From the NCBI GenBank assembly GCA_964594045.1, contig CAZQKR010000019.1:1-64000 (forward strand): DNA of 64,000 nucleotides, in the 5' to 3' direction. Below the pieces are notes generated by a model that saw only the letters and a list, made by a program, of their open reading frames with translations, searched no databases and was not told the origin of the DNA. Both the position numbers and the translations under genes were made by a program. The stretch is from UBA2365 sp964594045. GTDB lineage: Bacteria; Bacteroidota; Bacteroidia; Chitinophagales; Saprospiraceae. Shown piece by piece: positions 8,817 to 17,885 of this stretch (position 1 is the first letter of the stretch; every line of letters starts with the position of its first letter).

Positions 8817-9077
8817 ATGAATTACATCAGGCGCAATATATTATTTGTCAGCTGGTTGGTGCTGATGTTCACAGTATTATTGATGGCAGTGGTTTCCAGT
8901 TTTTCTGATGTAATGCCATATTTTGCAATTGCTATTTTAGTTTTATCCGCCATCAAGTTTACCATTGTCGCATTGCAGTTCATGGAAATGAGGCTGGCAC
9001 ATCCTTTCTGGAGAATTGCGTTGTTGGTCTATGTTGGCCTGTTCATTGGGTCAATTTTTCTCATGATCCTATTGTAG
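8817..9077 (+). CDS. norF: Small cytochrome c oxidase subunit IV-like membrane protein (NorF-like)
   Basis: An 86-residue protein with three hydrophobic segments separated by short polar turns. The middle part (LSAIKFTIVALQFMEMR) is typical of prokaryotic cytochrome oxidase subunit IV and NorF. It follows the subunit III-like gene by 10 bases and ends the nor cluster. The function is inferred to be stabilisation or assembly of the reductase. The symbol is based on position and family; sequence divergence in such short proteins limits certainty. Confidence 0.65.
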   Translation: MNYIRRNILFVSWLVLMFTVLLMAVVSSFSDVMPYFAIAILVLSAIKFTIVALQFMEMRLAHPFWRIALLVYVGLFIGSIFLMILL

Positions 9078-9439
9078 CACCGGATGTGTTGATCTGGCGG
9101 GAAAACAGGCTTGAGTCTATTATGAAAGTTTCATGATTCCCTGATCGTTAAAATAAAGAATTCCATGATTTACAAAGGAATGATCAATCAGAATAACATA
9201 TTCAAAATAGAAAAAAATCCAGTGATGAGATAAAAATTGAACACTGGACTACTGACCAATTCATAAAGTTTCAGCCAAAAAAGATAAAATTGAATATCCG
9301 GCTTGAATCTTTGAATTAACCGGGCACTTTGATATATTTGTGTTTTATTTAATACCTGATATCACTTTTTAGACGAAGATGCTATAATGTTTAAATGCTC
9401 GCTTAAAATGGTGATCCGGGGCAATTGAAATAAACAATA
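9078..9439 (+). promoter_or_regulatory. purA leader with Bacteroidota-type promoter
   Basis: This 362-base spacer contains no gene. It holds a textbook promoter: TTTG at 9310-9313, 19 bases, then TATATTTG at 9333-9340, giving a transcript start near 9347 and a leader of roughly 90 bases before purA. No clear terminator for the nor cluster was recognised in the first half. Confidence 0.75.
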
Positions 9440-10714
9440 ATGAAAGTAGATGTAATTCTGGGCTTACAATGGGGCGATGAAGGCAAAGGCAAGATCGTTG
9501 ATTATTTATCGCAGCAATACGATATTGTTGCCAGATTCCAGGGTGGCCCGAATGCAGGACATACCATTATCATAGAGGGTAAAAAATCTGTTTTACATAT
9601 CATGCCTTCAGGGATATTCCGGGATCATATCATCAATGTGATCGGAAACGGGGTTGTCATAGATCCGGTCATTCTGATCAAAGAGATCACCGCCCTTGAA
9701 GAACAGGGCATCGAGGTCAGGAAAAAACTTCTGATCTCCAAAAAGGCGCACCTGATCCTGCCAACCCACAAATGTATAGATGCCGCGACCGAAATCAGCA
9801 AGGGGAAATTCAAGATCGGCTCCACACTCAAAGGCATCGGACCGAGCTACATGGATAAAACCGGCAGGAACGGGCTTCGGATCGGAGATATCGAACTGGC
9901 CAGCTTCAGGGAAAAATATCAGAACCTCAAACATAAACACCTCCATATCCTGGAATCGCTGCCGAAAGTGGAAGGCTTTGATTTTGATGAACTGGAAAAG
10001 AACTGGTTTGAGAGCATTGAAAAATTGCAGAAATACACCTTTGTCGATACGGACTATTTCATCAATGAACAATTGAAAGCAGGTAAAAAGATCCTCGCTG
10101 AAGGCGCACAGGGAACCATGCTGGACATAGATCATGGAACATACCCTTATGTCACTTCTTCCAACACGATCACTGCAGGCGTCAGTACAGGACTGGGTGT
10201 CGCTCCTTCCAGAATAGGTGAAGTCATCGGCATCACCAAGGCCTACACCACCAGGGTCGGCAGCGGACCTTTTCCTACTGAATTATTCGATGTTGACGGT
10301 GAAAAACTACAAAAGATCGGACATGAATTCGGCGCAACCACCGGCAGGCCACGCAGATGCGGATGGCTCGATGTCCCGGCTTTGAAATATGCCATCATGA
10401 TCAACGGGGTAACCAAGCTCGCATTGACTAAACTGGATGTGCTGAGCACATTTGAAGAGATCAAAGTGGCTTCCGCCTATAAATATGAAGGGAAAATACA
10501 CCAGGAAATTCCTTTTGATCTGGATGCTTACCCGATCGAACCGGTATACAGATCTTATCAGGGATGGAATAAGGACATCTCAAAAGCCAACAGCATACAG
10601 TCTTTACCTCCTTTGGCCAAATCTTATCTGTCCGTGCTGATCGAAACATTGCAGACACCGATCGCCTTTGTTTCCGTTGGCCCCGGAAGAGAAGAACTGA
10701 TCATCAACAAATAA
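9440..10714 (+). CDS. purA: Adenylosuccinate synthetase PurA
   Basis: GTP-dependent ligase joining IMP and aspartate to adenylosuccinate, the first committed step from IMP to AMP. The 424-residue length is normal. The N-terminal GLQWGDEGKGKIVDYL is the PurA GTP-binding and catalytic signature, including the catalytic Asp and the P-loop-like GDEGKGK; GPNAGHT follows with the active-site His. TTGRPRRCGWLD near residue 300 and the TKLDVL guanine-recognition motif are also present. A strong promoter lies upstream and the gene stands alone, convergent with the methyltransferase gene. Confidence 0.97.
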   Translation: MKVDVILGLQWGDEGKGKIVDYLSQQYDIVARFQGGPNAGHTIIIEGKKSVLHIMPSGIFRDHIINVIGNGVVIDPVILIKEITALEEQGIEVRKKLLISKKAHLILPTHKCIDAATEISKGKFKIGSTLKGIGPSYMDKTGRNGLRIGDIELASFREKYQNLKHKHLHILESLPKVEGFDFDELEKNWFESIEKLQKYTFVDTDYFINEQLKAGKKILAEGAQGTMLDIDHGTYPYVTSSNTITAGVSTGLGVAPSRIGEVIGITKAYTTRVGSGPFPTELFDVDGEKLQKIGHEFGATTGRPRRCGWLDVPALKYAIMINGVTKLALTKLDVLSTFEEIKVASAYKYEGKIHQEIPFDLDAYPIEPVYRSYQGWNKDISKANSIQSLPPLAKSYLSVLIETLQTPIAFVSVGPGREELIINK

Positions 10715-10769
10715 CCACCAAATATTATCTGGCCCACCGGTTGTATCATCACTGCCTTTCAAATGCGGC

Positions 10770-11468
10770 TTATTTCTTATGTGCAAAAACAATATACTGA
10801 TAGTCCAGTGAAGTATCATCTGAAATTACGGGCTCATAACCGATCTGAGCCAGTTCATTTTCCAGTATATTCAATGGCACTCTCTGCTCCTGTGGGGGCG
10901 CTTCCTGGATAGGCAATTTTTTGAGTTTGTAATCCACAATGACCAGTTTACCACCCGTTTTCAAACCCGGTAAAAGTGTTTTGAGGTAAGCCTGCCTCCC
11001 ACTGATCTCGGAAATGGTGTTGATGATCACAATGATGTCCGCTTCTTCCTTTTTCAGTAAAGGGTCATCTGTTTTCGCCAGTCTCGTTTCAATTTTCCCC
11101 TGCAACTCAGGAGGTAAATTTCTCTTAAAGGTATTGATCAGCTCAAGGGAAAAGGTGTCAATGTCTATGGCGATCACCTTTTGTGCCTTCAATGCCATCC
11201 TGAAGGTAAAATAACCGGTCCCCGCTCCGATATCCGCAACGGTCTTGTCTGAAAGATCACCCAGCAGATCCAGTACAATACTCGGCTTTTGCCAGATATC
11301 CCTGTCCTTGTTGATATTCGGTTTGACCGGAATAACCGGCTCCTCTGATGTAATTATCTCATTATCGGTTTGTTCCAATGCTGCATTGCTGTTTTCCTTA
11401 CAGGATATCCAACCTGCAATGAGCAATATTCCAAAAAATAATTGAATCCACGCTGCTTTATGTATCAT
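10770..11468 (-). CDS. Class I SAM-dependent methyltransferase with lipoprotein signal peptide
   Basis: The ATG at 11468 gives 232 residues starting with a short basic N-terminus, a hydrophobic core and a lipobox-like LIAGWISC, followed by an acidic spacer. A Rossmann methyltransferase follows: motif I DIGAGTGYFTF, the acidic post-I strand AIDID, motif II-like IIVIINTISEI, and a GGKLVIVDYKLKK strand. This is the UbiE-like class that often acts on small molecules. A cytosolic cofactor-dependent fold behind an export and lipidation signal is unexpected. The longer frame to 11648 starts upstream inside the neighbouring gene's territory and was not chosen. The substrate is unknown. Confidence 0.75.
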   Translation of the reverse strand: MIHKAAWIQLFFGILLIAGWISCKENSNAALEQTDNEIITSEEPVIPVKPNINKDRDIWQKPSIVLDLLGDLSDKTVADIGAGTGYFTFRMALKAQKVIAIDIDTFSLELINTFKRNLPPELQGKIETRLAKTDDPLLKKEEADIIVIINTISEISGRQAYLKTLLPGLKTGGKLVIVDYKLKKLPIQEAPPQEQRVPLNILENELAQIGYEPVISDDTSLDYQYIVFAHKK

Positions 11469-11631
11469 AGAAAAGCCATTCGTTGTTAAACCAAATAATC
11501 TTTGATCCAAAAGTAATACAAAATTGCATAGTGAAGGAAATCTTACCCTGATTTGTAAAAATGTTGTGCCGTTCTGTATCCATTTTGGATCCTTACCCGG
11601 GGCAATTGTACGGCCTAAAGTCAAAGAAGCG

Positions 11632-13083
11632 CTATTCCGCCTGAGCAAAATTCATATTCATGGCCCTGACCATAAACTTTTCTATTGCTTCCCGCACATT
11701 TCCGGAAGGCCGGACGCTATGATTGACCATGATGGCAAAAGCATAATGCCTGCCATTGGCCTGTGACCTGAATATTCCGGTATAGTTCAACACACCTTCG
11801 ATCGAGCCACTTTTGAGCCAGATCTCTTGCCCTATCTTCCGGCCTTCCAGAAAATTTTGCACCGTACCTTCCATACCGGCTCTTGGCAAAACATATTTTA
11901 ACCGGGCAAGACCGGATTTTTTATGGAACATCACCAAAAACTGCGTCATGGCAGCAGGAGTTATGAGATTGGATGATGAAAGTCCGCAGGCATCACGGAA
12001 ATGAACATTTTCCAATCTGACCGGATATCCGGAAAAAAGTTTTTCCCATACTTCAGGCTTGGGATAACCGGTCAAAACTTCAAGCTTTTTAGCTTGTATC
12101 ATGGCTTTACCCAAGGCTTCAGCATGCAGATTGATGCTGTAAAAATTGCAATCCCGCGCCAACTCCCGGAGAGGTTTCGAAGTAAATCTGCCGACCAGTT
12201 TTTCCTTCGGAGGTTGTCCGTAACGGATCTTCAGGCCGTTTGAACGGATGTTCTTTTTATCCAGAAATATTTTCAGCATCCTCAAAAATGTTGCCGGAGG
12301 ATTTGGAATGCTTCCTTTGATCCTGAACAGACCTTTACCGATCGGTATCGTGCCAACAATTTTTTTATTGAATTCTGCCGGACTTCCCATGATATAAGCC
12401 TGGTCTCCGCTGTTCGCTCCGGCAGAATATACCTGCGAAGTCAGTTTCAACCCCGGGATCTCCGGCTCTATCCTTTCGATCCGGCACAACTTCCCCGTTG
12501 TGGGTTGTTGCTTCAAAAAAACCGAATATTCATTTTCCATAAAATTAAATCCCCAGGCACCGCTGCCATAATAATTACTCAGGTCTTCCCAAGGCCAGCT
12601 TCCGGCAGCCGGATCTGAAAATTCTGGCAACAGCAGAACCAGATTCCCGTCTATCTTTTTAATCCCGAGACTGGTCAGTGTTTTGAATATGGTATGAAAA
12701 ATCAGATCCATGGACATTTTCGGGTCGTTGCGGCTCGAGGCAAATGAAGGATCTCCTTCCGAGGATACCATAAAATCTCCTTTTAAAGTACCTGAACCAT
12801 CGATTTTACCCGAAATGTATAAGCCTGTCCGGAAAACGTGATCCTCACCCAACTGGTCAAGTGCCGCCAGCGTGAAAATGAGTTTTTGCGTGGAAGCAGG
12901 CACCAACATGGTTTCACTGTTGTGGGACAAAACCGGTTTTCCGGTTTCCAGATCGACAAGCTGGATTCCCGCAACGCTACCTTTCAGGGCAGGATCTTCC
13001 AACAGGTCATTCAGGGGTTTTTGCCCGATGACTGCATGGAGCAGCAGAAAAAAAATACTCAGAAAAAAACCTATTTGCCTCAT
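11632..13083 (-). CDS. dacB: D-alanyl-D-alanine carboxypeptidase/endopeptidase, PBP4 (DacB) family
   Basis: Periplasmic class C penicillin-binding protein that trims or cleaves peptidoglycan peptides. From ATG 13083 it has 483 residues with a clear signal peptide ending near HAVIGQ. Active-site motifs are readable: SxxK as STQK in LVPASTQKLIF, SxN as SSN in GLSSSNLITP, and KSG in WLKSGSIEG in place of KTG. The large insertion between SxxK and SxN is typical of the S13 family. The start at 13083 avoids overlap with the upstream gene (stop at 13094); an in-frame ATG at 13104 is an alternative. It is probably cotranscribed with the AspA/AstE-like gene. Confidence 0.9.
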   Translation of the reverse strand: MRQIGFFLSIFFLLLHAVIGQKPLNDLLEDPALKGSVAGIQLVDLETGKPVLSHNSETMLVPASTQKLIFTLAALDQLGEDHVFRTGLYISGKIDGSGTLKGDFMVSSEGDPSFASSRNDPKMSMDLIFHTIFKTLTSLGIKKIDGNLVLLLPEFSDPAAGSWPWEDLSNYYGSGAWGFNFMENEYSVFLKQQPTTGKLCRIERIEPEIPGLKLTSQVYSAGANSGDQAYIMGSPAEFNKKIVGTIPIGKGLFRIKGSIPNPPATFLRMLKIFLDKKNIRSNGLKIRYGQPPKEKLVGRFTSKPLRELARDCNFYSINLHAEALGKAMIQAKKLEVLTGYPKPEVWEKLFSGYPVRLENVHFRDACGLSSSNLITPAAMTQFLVMFHKKSGLARLKYVLPRAGMEGTVQNFLEGRKIGQEIWLKSGSIEGVLNYTGIFRSQANGRHYAFAIMVNHSVRPSGNVREAIEKFMVRAMNMNFAQAE

Positions 13084-13093
13084 AATGCTGATA

Positions 13094-14032
13094 TTAAGCC
13101 TCATATCCGATATGAAAAAGGGCATCACCGGCATTGACCACCGGTGCATTGTTGTGTGCGATAATGTATCCGTCTGCAATCGTTTTGATCTGTATGGATT
13201 TTGCGCCGTGAACTTCATTGATCTGTCCCAGAACATCTCCTTTCCGTACCTTTGTGCCGGAGTTCATTGACCATACAAACAATCCTGCTTCCGGAGCCCG
13301 CAACCAGTCTGCACGTGCAATGTGCACCGTTTCTTCAGTAGTGTGATCATCCTGTGGAAGCATTCCTTCGTGAACCAAAACATTTTTTATCCCTCTGATG
13401 CCTATGTCAATCGACAAACCGTCCAGCCTCCTGGATTCACCGCCCTCAAAAACGATCACGGGTTTACCCATTTCAAAAGCAGTTTTGCGGAGTGTTTTAG
13501 GCAATTTAGTTTTCGCTATGGTATATGGCGCATGGAATGCGTCAGCAAGTGCCCTTGCAGCTTCATCATTAGGTGAATAACGGATCTGCGGATAATTGTA
13601 CCGGCTTTCACCGCCCGTATGAAAATCAATGCCAAAATCTATCAGAGGAAGAATACTCCTGGTGAGTTTCCTGGCCACCCGCGCAGCCAGGGAACCCTTA
13701 CTGTTGCCCGGAAAACTCCGGTTGATGTCCTTACCATCAGGCACTTCCCTGCTGAAATTGATGAAACCAAAGACATTCAATATAGGGATGACGATGACCG
13801 TACCGCTTATGAGTCCGTCATATAATTTCATATCGATGGTTCTACGCAACAATTCCACTCCGTTGACTTCATCCCCATGAATTCCGGCAAGGATCAGGGC
13901 GGTTTTCCCCGGTCTTCCTGAATAATATACATGTGCAAAAATATTGATCTCATTGCCTGAAGGCAAACTCCCTACCCTGATCTTCACCCGCGTATATCCG
14001 GGTTCAGTGATCGCTGTATTGTGAATTTTCAT
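13094..14032 (-). CDS. Succinylglutamate desuccinylase/aspartoacylase family zinc hydrolase
   Basis: A 312-residue M14-like zinc amidohydrolase. GIHGDEVNGVELL supplies the first zinc ligands (His and Glu), DFHTGG a third, and VIVFEGGESRR resembles the catalytic Glu region; a C-terminal barrel-like domain follows. Family members remove acyl groups from N-acyl amino acids or cleave related amides. It lies in the same orientation just upstream of dacB and downstream of a RimK-like ligase; desuccinylase-like genes next to RimK are a known pairing, suggesting a role in removing or editing the amino acid that RimK adds (inference). The ATG at 14032 is preferred to a TTG two codons upstream. Confidence 0.85.
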   Translation of the reverse strand: MKIHNTAITEPGYTRVKIRVGSLPSGNEINIFAHVYYSGRPGKTALILAGIHGDEVNGVELLRRTIDMKLYDGLISGTVIVIPILNVFGFINFSREVPDGKDINRSFPGNSKGSLAARVARKLTRSILPLIDFGIDFHTGGESRYNYPQIRYSPNDEAARALADAFHAPYTIAKTKLPKTLRKTAFEMGKPVIVFEGGESRRLDGLSIDIGIRGIKNVLVHEGMLPQDDHTTEETVHIARADWLRAPEAGLFVWSMNSGTKVRKGDVLGQINEVHGAKSIQIKTIADGYIIAHNNAPVVNAGDALFHIGYEA

Positions 14033-14137
14033 CGGCAAGGTTTTGTTTTTTGTTTGAGCTGTTTGAGTTGTTTGAATTGTTTCTTTGTTCCTTTGTTCAA
14101 GCTGTTCGCATCAGATTACAGATCACTGATTACAATT

Positions 14138-14176
14138 CATCAGATCATTTGAACATCAGATCATCAGATCATTTGA
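14138..14176. repeat. Two direct copies of a 15-base repeat
   Basis: CATCAGATCATTTGA occurs at 14138-14152 and again at 14162-14176 with related sequence between, in the 147-base gap between the RimK-like and desuccinylase-like genes. The left part of the gap (14040-14100) is a degenerate TTTGAGTTGTTTG-type run. No terminator was recognised. Confidence 0.6.
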
Positions 14177-14179
14177 GCA

Positions 14180-15058
14180 TCATTCCTTCACCTGTTTCTC
14201 CACGAATTTAATGATCTCCATGGCCACATTGACACCGGTTGCCCCTTCGATCCCTTCGAGACCCGGTGAAGCGTTTACCTCGATGACCACAGGGCCATTT
14301 TTTGAACGCAGCAGATCCACTCCTGCGATACTCAGGCCCAATGCCTTTGCCGATCTCAGGCTGATATCGATCTCTTCAGGAGTCAGCTCAATGTTGACTG
14401 CCTCAGCGCCCCGATGCAGGTTGGATCTGAATTCACCACCCTGAGCCCGGCGTTCCATGGCAGCTACCACGCGATCACCCACCACAAATGACCGGATGTC
14501 AATTCCTTCGGATTCTTTGATGAACTCCTGTGCCAATGCCCTGCCTTTCATGTGTATGAAAGCTTCCATGATCGCGACTGCATCCGGCTTTGTGGCGGCT
14601 TTTACCACGCCGATGCCGTGTGTGCTATTGAGCCATTTGATGATCACCGGATATTCGTCGATCAGGCTCAGGAATCCACCCAGATCTTCGGAATAGCTTG
14701 TCGAAATGGATTTCGGTACCGGAATGCCCTGCCCTGCCAGTATTTGTAGTGCGGTGAGTTTATCCCTTGCTTTGAGCAGGCTATCCGCAGTGGTCGGACT
14801 GTAAATACCCATTCCTTCAAACTGCCGTATGAGCAATGCGCCCAGGTCGGTAACAGACGAACCGATACGGGGGATCACGGCGTGGATGCCGTTGACCTGG
14901 TAGCCATTGTGGTAAATTTTCAGGTTGCCGGTTTCAATATAGAGATCGCAATAATAGTGATCATAGACCTGCATGAAATGCCCGCGGTCCGCGCCGGCTT
15001 TGACCAGGCTTTGGGTGCTGTACAATGCCGGGTTCCTGGATAATATCAATATATTCAT
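14180..15058 (-). CDS. rimK: RimK/LysX-type ATP-grasp ligase
   Basis: ATP-dependent carboxylate-amine ligase; E. coli RimK adds glutamates to the C-terminus of ribosomal protein S6. From ATG 15058 the 292-residue protein begins MNILILSRNP, as RimK does, with PRIGSSVTDLG and an ATP-grasp core (PVIIKWLNSTHGIGVVKA, QEFIKESEGIDIR) and the metal-binding end VIEVNASPGLEGIEGATG, all close to RimK. The longer frame begins with an unrelated hydrophobic stretch and was rejected. The desuccinylase-like gene downstream supports a protein-modification role; the target is not shown by the sequence. Confidence 0.87.
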   Translation of the reverse strand: MNILILSRNPALYSTQSLVKAGADRGHFMQVYDHYYCDLYIETGNLKIYHNGYQVNGIHAVIPRIGSSVTDLGALLIRQFEGMGIYSPTTADSLLKARDKLTALQILAGQGIPVPKSISTSYSEDLGGFLSLIDEYPVIIKWLNSTHGIGVVKAATKPDAVAIMEAFIHMKGRALAQEFIKESEGIDIRSFVVGDRVVAAMERRAQGGEFRSNLHRGAEAVNIELTPEEIDISLRSAKALGLSIAGVDLLRSKNGPVVIEVNASPGLEGIEGATGVNVAMEIIKFVEKQVKE

Positions 15059-15199
15059 ATCATCAAAATATCGGGAAAGATACAAAAGCAGTATCATAAA
15101 TAAAGAGAACATCAGGAATTTTTATGCTCAAAATAAAATTTGGACAAATTATGCATCAGTCTGATCTGAATCCTTATCTTGCAATATCAATAATAAAAA

Positions 15200-16486
15200 A
15201 TGCCAAAAAACGATAAAAAAGTGATCAATGGTTGGGCCCTGTACGACTGGGCCAATTCTACCTATTACCTGGTAATTGCTACCGCCATATTCCCGGTATA
15301 TTTCATTTCCGTTACACGAAGTGATATCCGCTTGTTCGGAGATTTTTCAGTCAGTAACAGTTCGCTGTATTCCTACGCTGTATCCCTGAGTTACCTGGTC
15401 ATAGCCTTGATTTCACCTTTTTTATCAGGCATTGCGGATTTTGGAGGAAAGCGGATGTTTTTCCTGAAATTTTTTACCACCATGGGTGCCATCGCCTGTG
15501 CCGGCATGTTTTTGTTCACCGGAGATGCAACCTTGTGGCTTGGTACATTTTTATTCGGTATTGCAACGATCGGAGCAGCCGGAGGACAGGTTTTTTACAA
15601 TGCCTACCTGCCGGAAATTGTCACCGAAGATCGTTATGACCGTGTCAGCGCCAAAGGTTATGCGCTCGGTTACATCGGAAGTGTGATTTTATTGTTGTTG
15701 ATCCTGTTCATATCTCAAAAACCGCTTTGGTTTGGCATACCGGAATCCAGCAACCTACCCTATCGGCTTGGGTTTGTTTTTGTAGGAGTCTGGTGGCTGG
15801 GATTTGCTCAGATCACTTTCAACAGACTGCCCAAAGGTCAGAAAGGAGCGATCACGCGTTCCATGATTTTTAAAGGATTCCAGGAGATCGTATTGGTTTT
15901 CAACAGGTTAAGGCAGAGTAAAAACCTGAGTTTATTTCTGATCTCCATGCTTTTTTACAGCGCTGGTGTTCAGACCGTTATTTATTTAGCCTCTGTTTTT
16001 GCCACGGAAGAACTGAAATTTGAAACCACGGAACTGATCATCGTTATTTTGTTGTTGCAGATCATTGCAATTTTCGGGGCGTACATTTTTGCCTGGATCT
16101 CCAGGTGGATGGGCAATAAAAGGACATTATTGCTGCAGATCGTGATATGGATCGTCATCACCGTTTTGGCATTCCTGGTAGAAAGTAAAACCCAGTTTTA
16201 CCTGATCGCAGGCCTGGTTGGCCTGGTCATGGGAGGCATCCAGTCCTTATCCAGATCCACCTATTCCAAGCTCGTGGACGATCATCCTGAGGACCTGACT
16301 TCCTACTTCAGTTTTTACGAAATCGTCATCAAGGTGTCGATCATTCTGGGAACCTTCCTTTTTGGTTTGGTCAATCACATTTTCGGAGGTTTGAGAATGA
16401 GTGTGTTGTCGTTGTCCTTTTTATTTATCACGGGTTTTATTTTGTTGCTTTTTGTCCGGGTGGCGAGGAGGAAGAGTGAAAAATAA
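15200..16486 (+). CDS. MFS transporter, UMF1/Atg22-like family
   Basis: A 428-residue inner-membrane protein with about 12 hydrophobic segments. The N-terminus (INGWALYDWANSTYYLVI) is the hallmark of the Atg22/UMF1 branch of the major facilitator superfamily, found widely in Bacteroidota. Yeast Atg22 exports amino acids from the vacuole; the bacterial substrate is not known. It is divergent from the RimK-like gene and convergent with the next minus-strand gene. No partner genes suggest a substrate. Confidence 0.87.
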   Translation: MPKNDKKVINGWALYDWANSTYYLVIATAIFPVYFISVTRSDIRLFGDFSVSNSSLYSYAVSLSYLVIALISPFLSGIADFGGKRMFFLKFFTTMGAIACAGMFLFTGDATLWLGTFLFGIATIGAAGGQVFYNAYLPEIVTEDRYDRVSAKGYALGYIGSVILLLLILFISQKPLWFGIPESSNLPYRLGFVFVGVWWLGFAQITFNRLPKGQKGAITRSMIFKGFQEIVLVFNRLRQSKNLSLFLISMLFYSAGVQTVIYLASVFATEELKFETTELIIVILLLQIIAIFGAYIFAWISRWMGNKRTLLLQIVIWIVITVLAFLVESKTQFYLIAGLVGLVMGGIQSLSRSTYSKLVDDHPEDLTSYFSFYEIVIKVSIILGTFLFGLVNHIFGGLRMSVLSLSFLFITGFILLLFVRVARRKSEK

Positions 16487-16545
16487 AAGGTATACCTATT
16501 CTGCTCGCTTGTTAAAAAATCTGAGGTATTTCAGGTGAATACAAT

Positions 16546-17727
16546 TTATTCCAAGGCAAACTTGACTGTGAACTCTTTACCATATTTTTTCTCCATCATG
16601 GCAAATAAGTATTTTCTATCATTTGTGGCAATCGAGGAAATTATTTCTTTTACCTGCCCAATTTCGATGTCGGTTTTTAAAGAATGAACCAAATCGACAA
16701 TTCTTTCATTTCTAAGGTATGTAATCAAAGGGTCTGCATATAAATTGATTGTAGTATTTAACATTTTACTAGAAAAGGCTGTATTTAAATTACTATACAA
16801 ATCATCAAGAAGCATATTTATGAATACTGGATTTTTACTTCCAAATGTGTACCTTGTTAATACAAAATGATAAAATCTAATCGGGTATTTAGTATCCCAA
16901 TGTTTTATTTTATTTGTATACCCCAATTTGATAAATAAATCGGAATGATTTATTATTAGACTATCAATTCGATCATCTTCAACCCTCGTGAAGAAGTATT
17001 CTAATCCACTTGAAAACAACAGGTCGAATCCAAATGGTAATTCATCTTGTTTAAAATATTCCAAATCTTTTATTACCAAATCTACCATTTCAGGATCCGA
17101 GAATAAGTAATCATCCAAGATACTCCACTCTGCCTTCCTAATAGATAAACAAACACCGTACCCTTTCATTTTCAACCTGATATAATCCGAAAAGAATTCA
17201 AGTCTTTTTGTTCTTAAAGTGTCAAAATCACCACATGATAACATGAATAAGTCCTTAAGATAATTGTATTTTTTATCACATGACCATTTTTCATTTATTG
17301 AGTTTAAATAGGTGAGCGTAATGTCTAAAGCATATAGAGATTCATATTGGTCATCCCATAGACCCATTGAACCATCCTGCCAATTAAAAGCAGGCCCCCA
17401 TTCATTTCGAAAAATACTGTCTTGTTTAATCAAAATATTAGATAAGTGCGGTATGAGAGTAACATCCCGACTCCACCTTATTGAATCACAAATACTGCTT
17501 ACATTATGACTTTTAAAGTAACCCTTTTGCCATTTGTATCTTGAATTAATATGTATTGAATCTTGAACATCTCTGGACCAAAATGAGTATTTGTATATTG
17601 TATTATCAATATTCTTTTCAAATAAGGTATGGTGTAAACTTTCTATCAGGTGATAATTTCTTTGGCCAAACAATTGAAGTTGGACACCAAATAATATTAA
17701 TGTGATAAAGAAGGTATTTTTTATCAT
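16546..17727 (-). CDS. Secreted protein of unknown function
   Basis: 393 residues with a Sec signal peptide (hydrophobic residues 4-20, ending near LFGQ). The rest is rich in aromatic, Asp and Lys residues with helical-looking segments and no motif I recognise. The DNA is markedly more AT-rich than the neighbouring core genes and marks the left edge of the accessory island. It lies about 160 bases downstream of another unrecognised secreted protein in the same orientation; the two may be functionally related, but no shared sequence was obvious. Confidence 0.6.
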   Translation of the reverse strand: MIKNTFFITLILFGVQLQLFGQRNYHLIESLHHTLFEKNIDNTIYKYSFWSRDVQDSIHINSRYKWQKGYFKSHNVSSICDSIRWSRDVTLIPHLSNILIKQDSIFRNEWGPAFNWQDGSMGLWDDQYESLYALDITLTYLNSINEKWSCDKKYNYLKDLFMLSCGDFDTLRTKRLEFFSDYIRLKMKGYGVCLSIRKAEWSILDDYLFSDPEMVDLVIKDLEYFKQDELPFGFDLLFSSGLEYFFTRVEDDRIDSLIINHSDLFIKLGYTNKIKHWDTKYPIRFYHFVLTRYTFGSKNPVFINMLLDDLYSNLNTAFSSKMLNTTINLYADPLITYLRNERIVDLVHSLKTDIEIGQVKEIISSIATNDRKYLFAMMEKKYGKEFTVKFALE

Positions 17728-17885
17728 TTTTTCCCTGTTTTGTGTTTACACAAAATATTATAAACTCTCTAGAATGATGGATTTTTCATTTGAATAGGGT
17801 TTTAATTATTATAGAAGTTTTGATATTTCACAAGGTTTACAGGGTTTATTATATCTTTCACATTCACTCCATTCCAATACCAATC

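Noticed and set aside
11469..11648. Longer start for the methyltransferase
   Set aside because: The extra 60 residues overlap the dacB end and precede an evident signal peptide starting at 11468.
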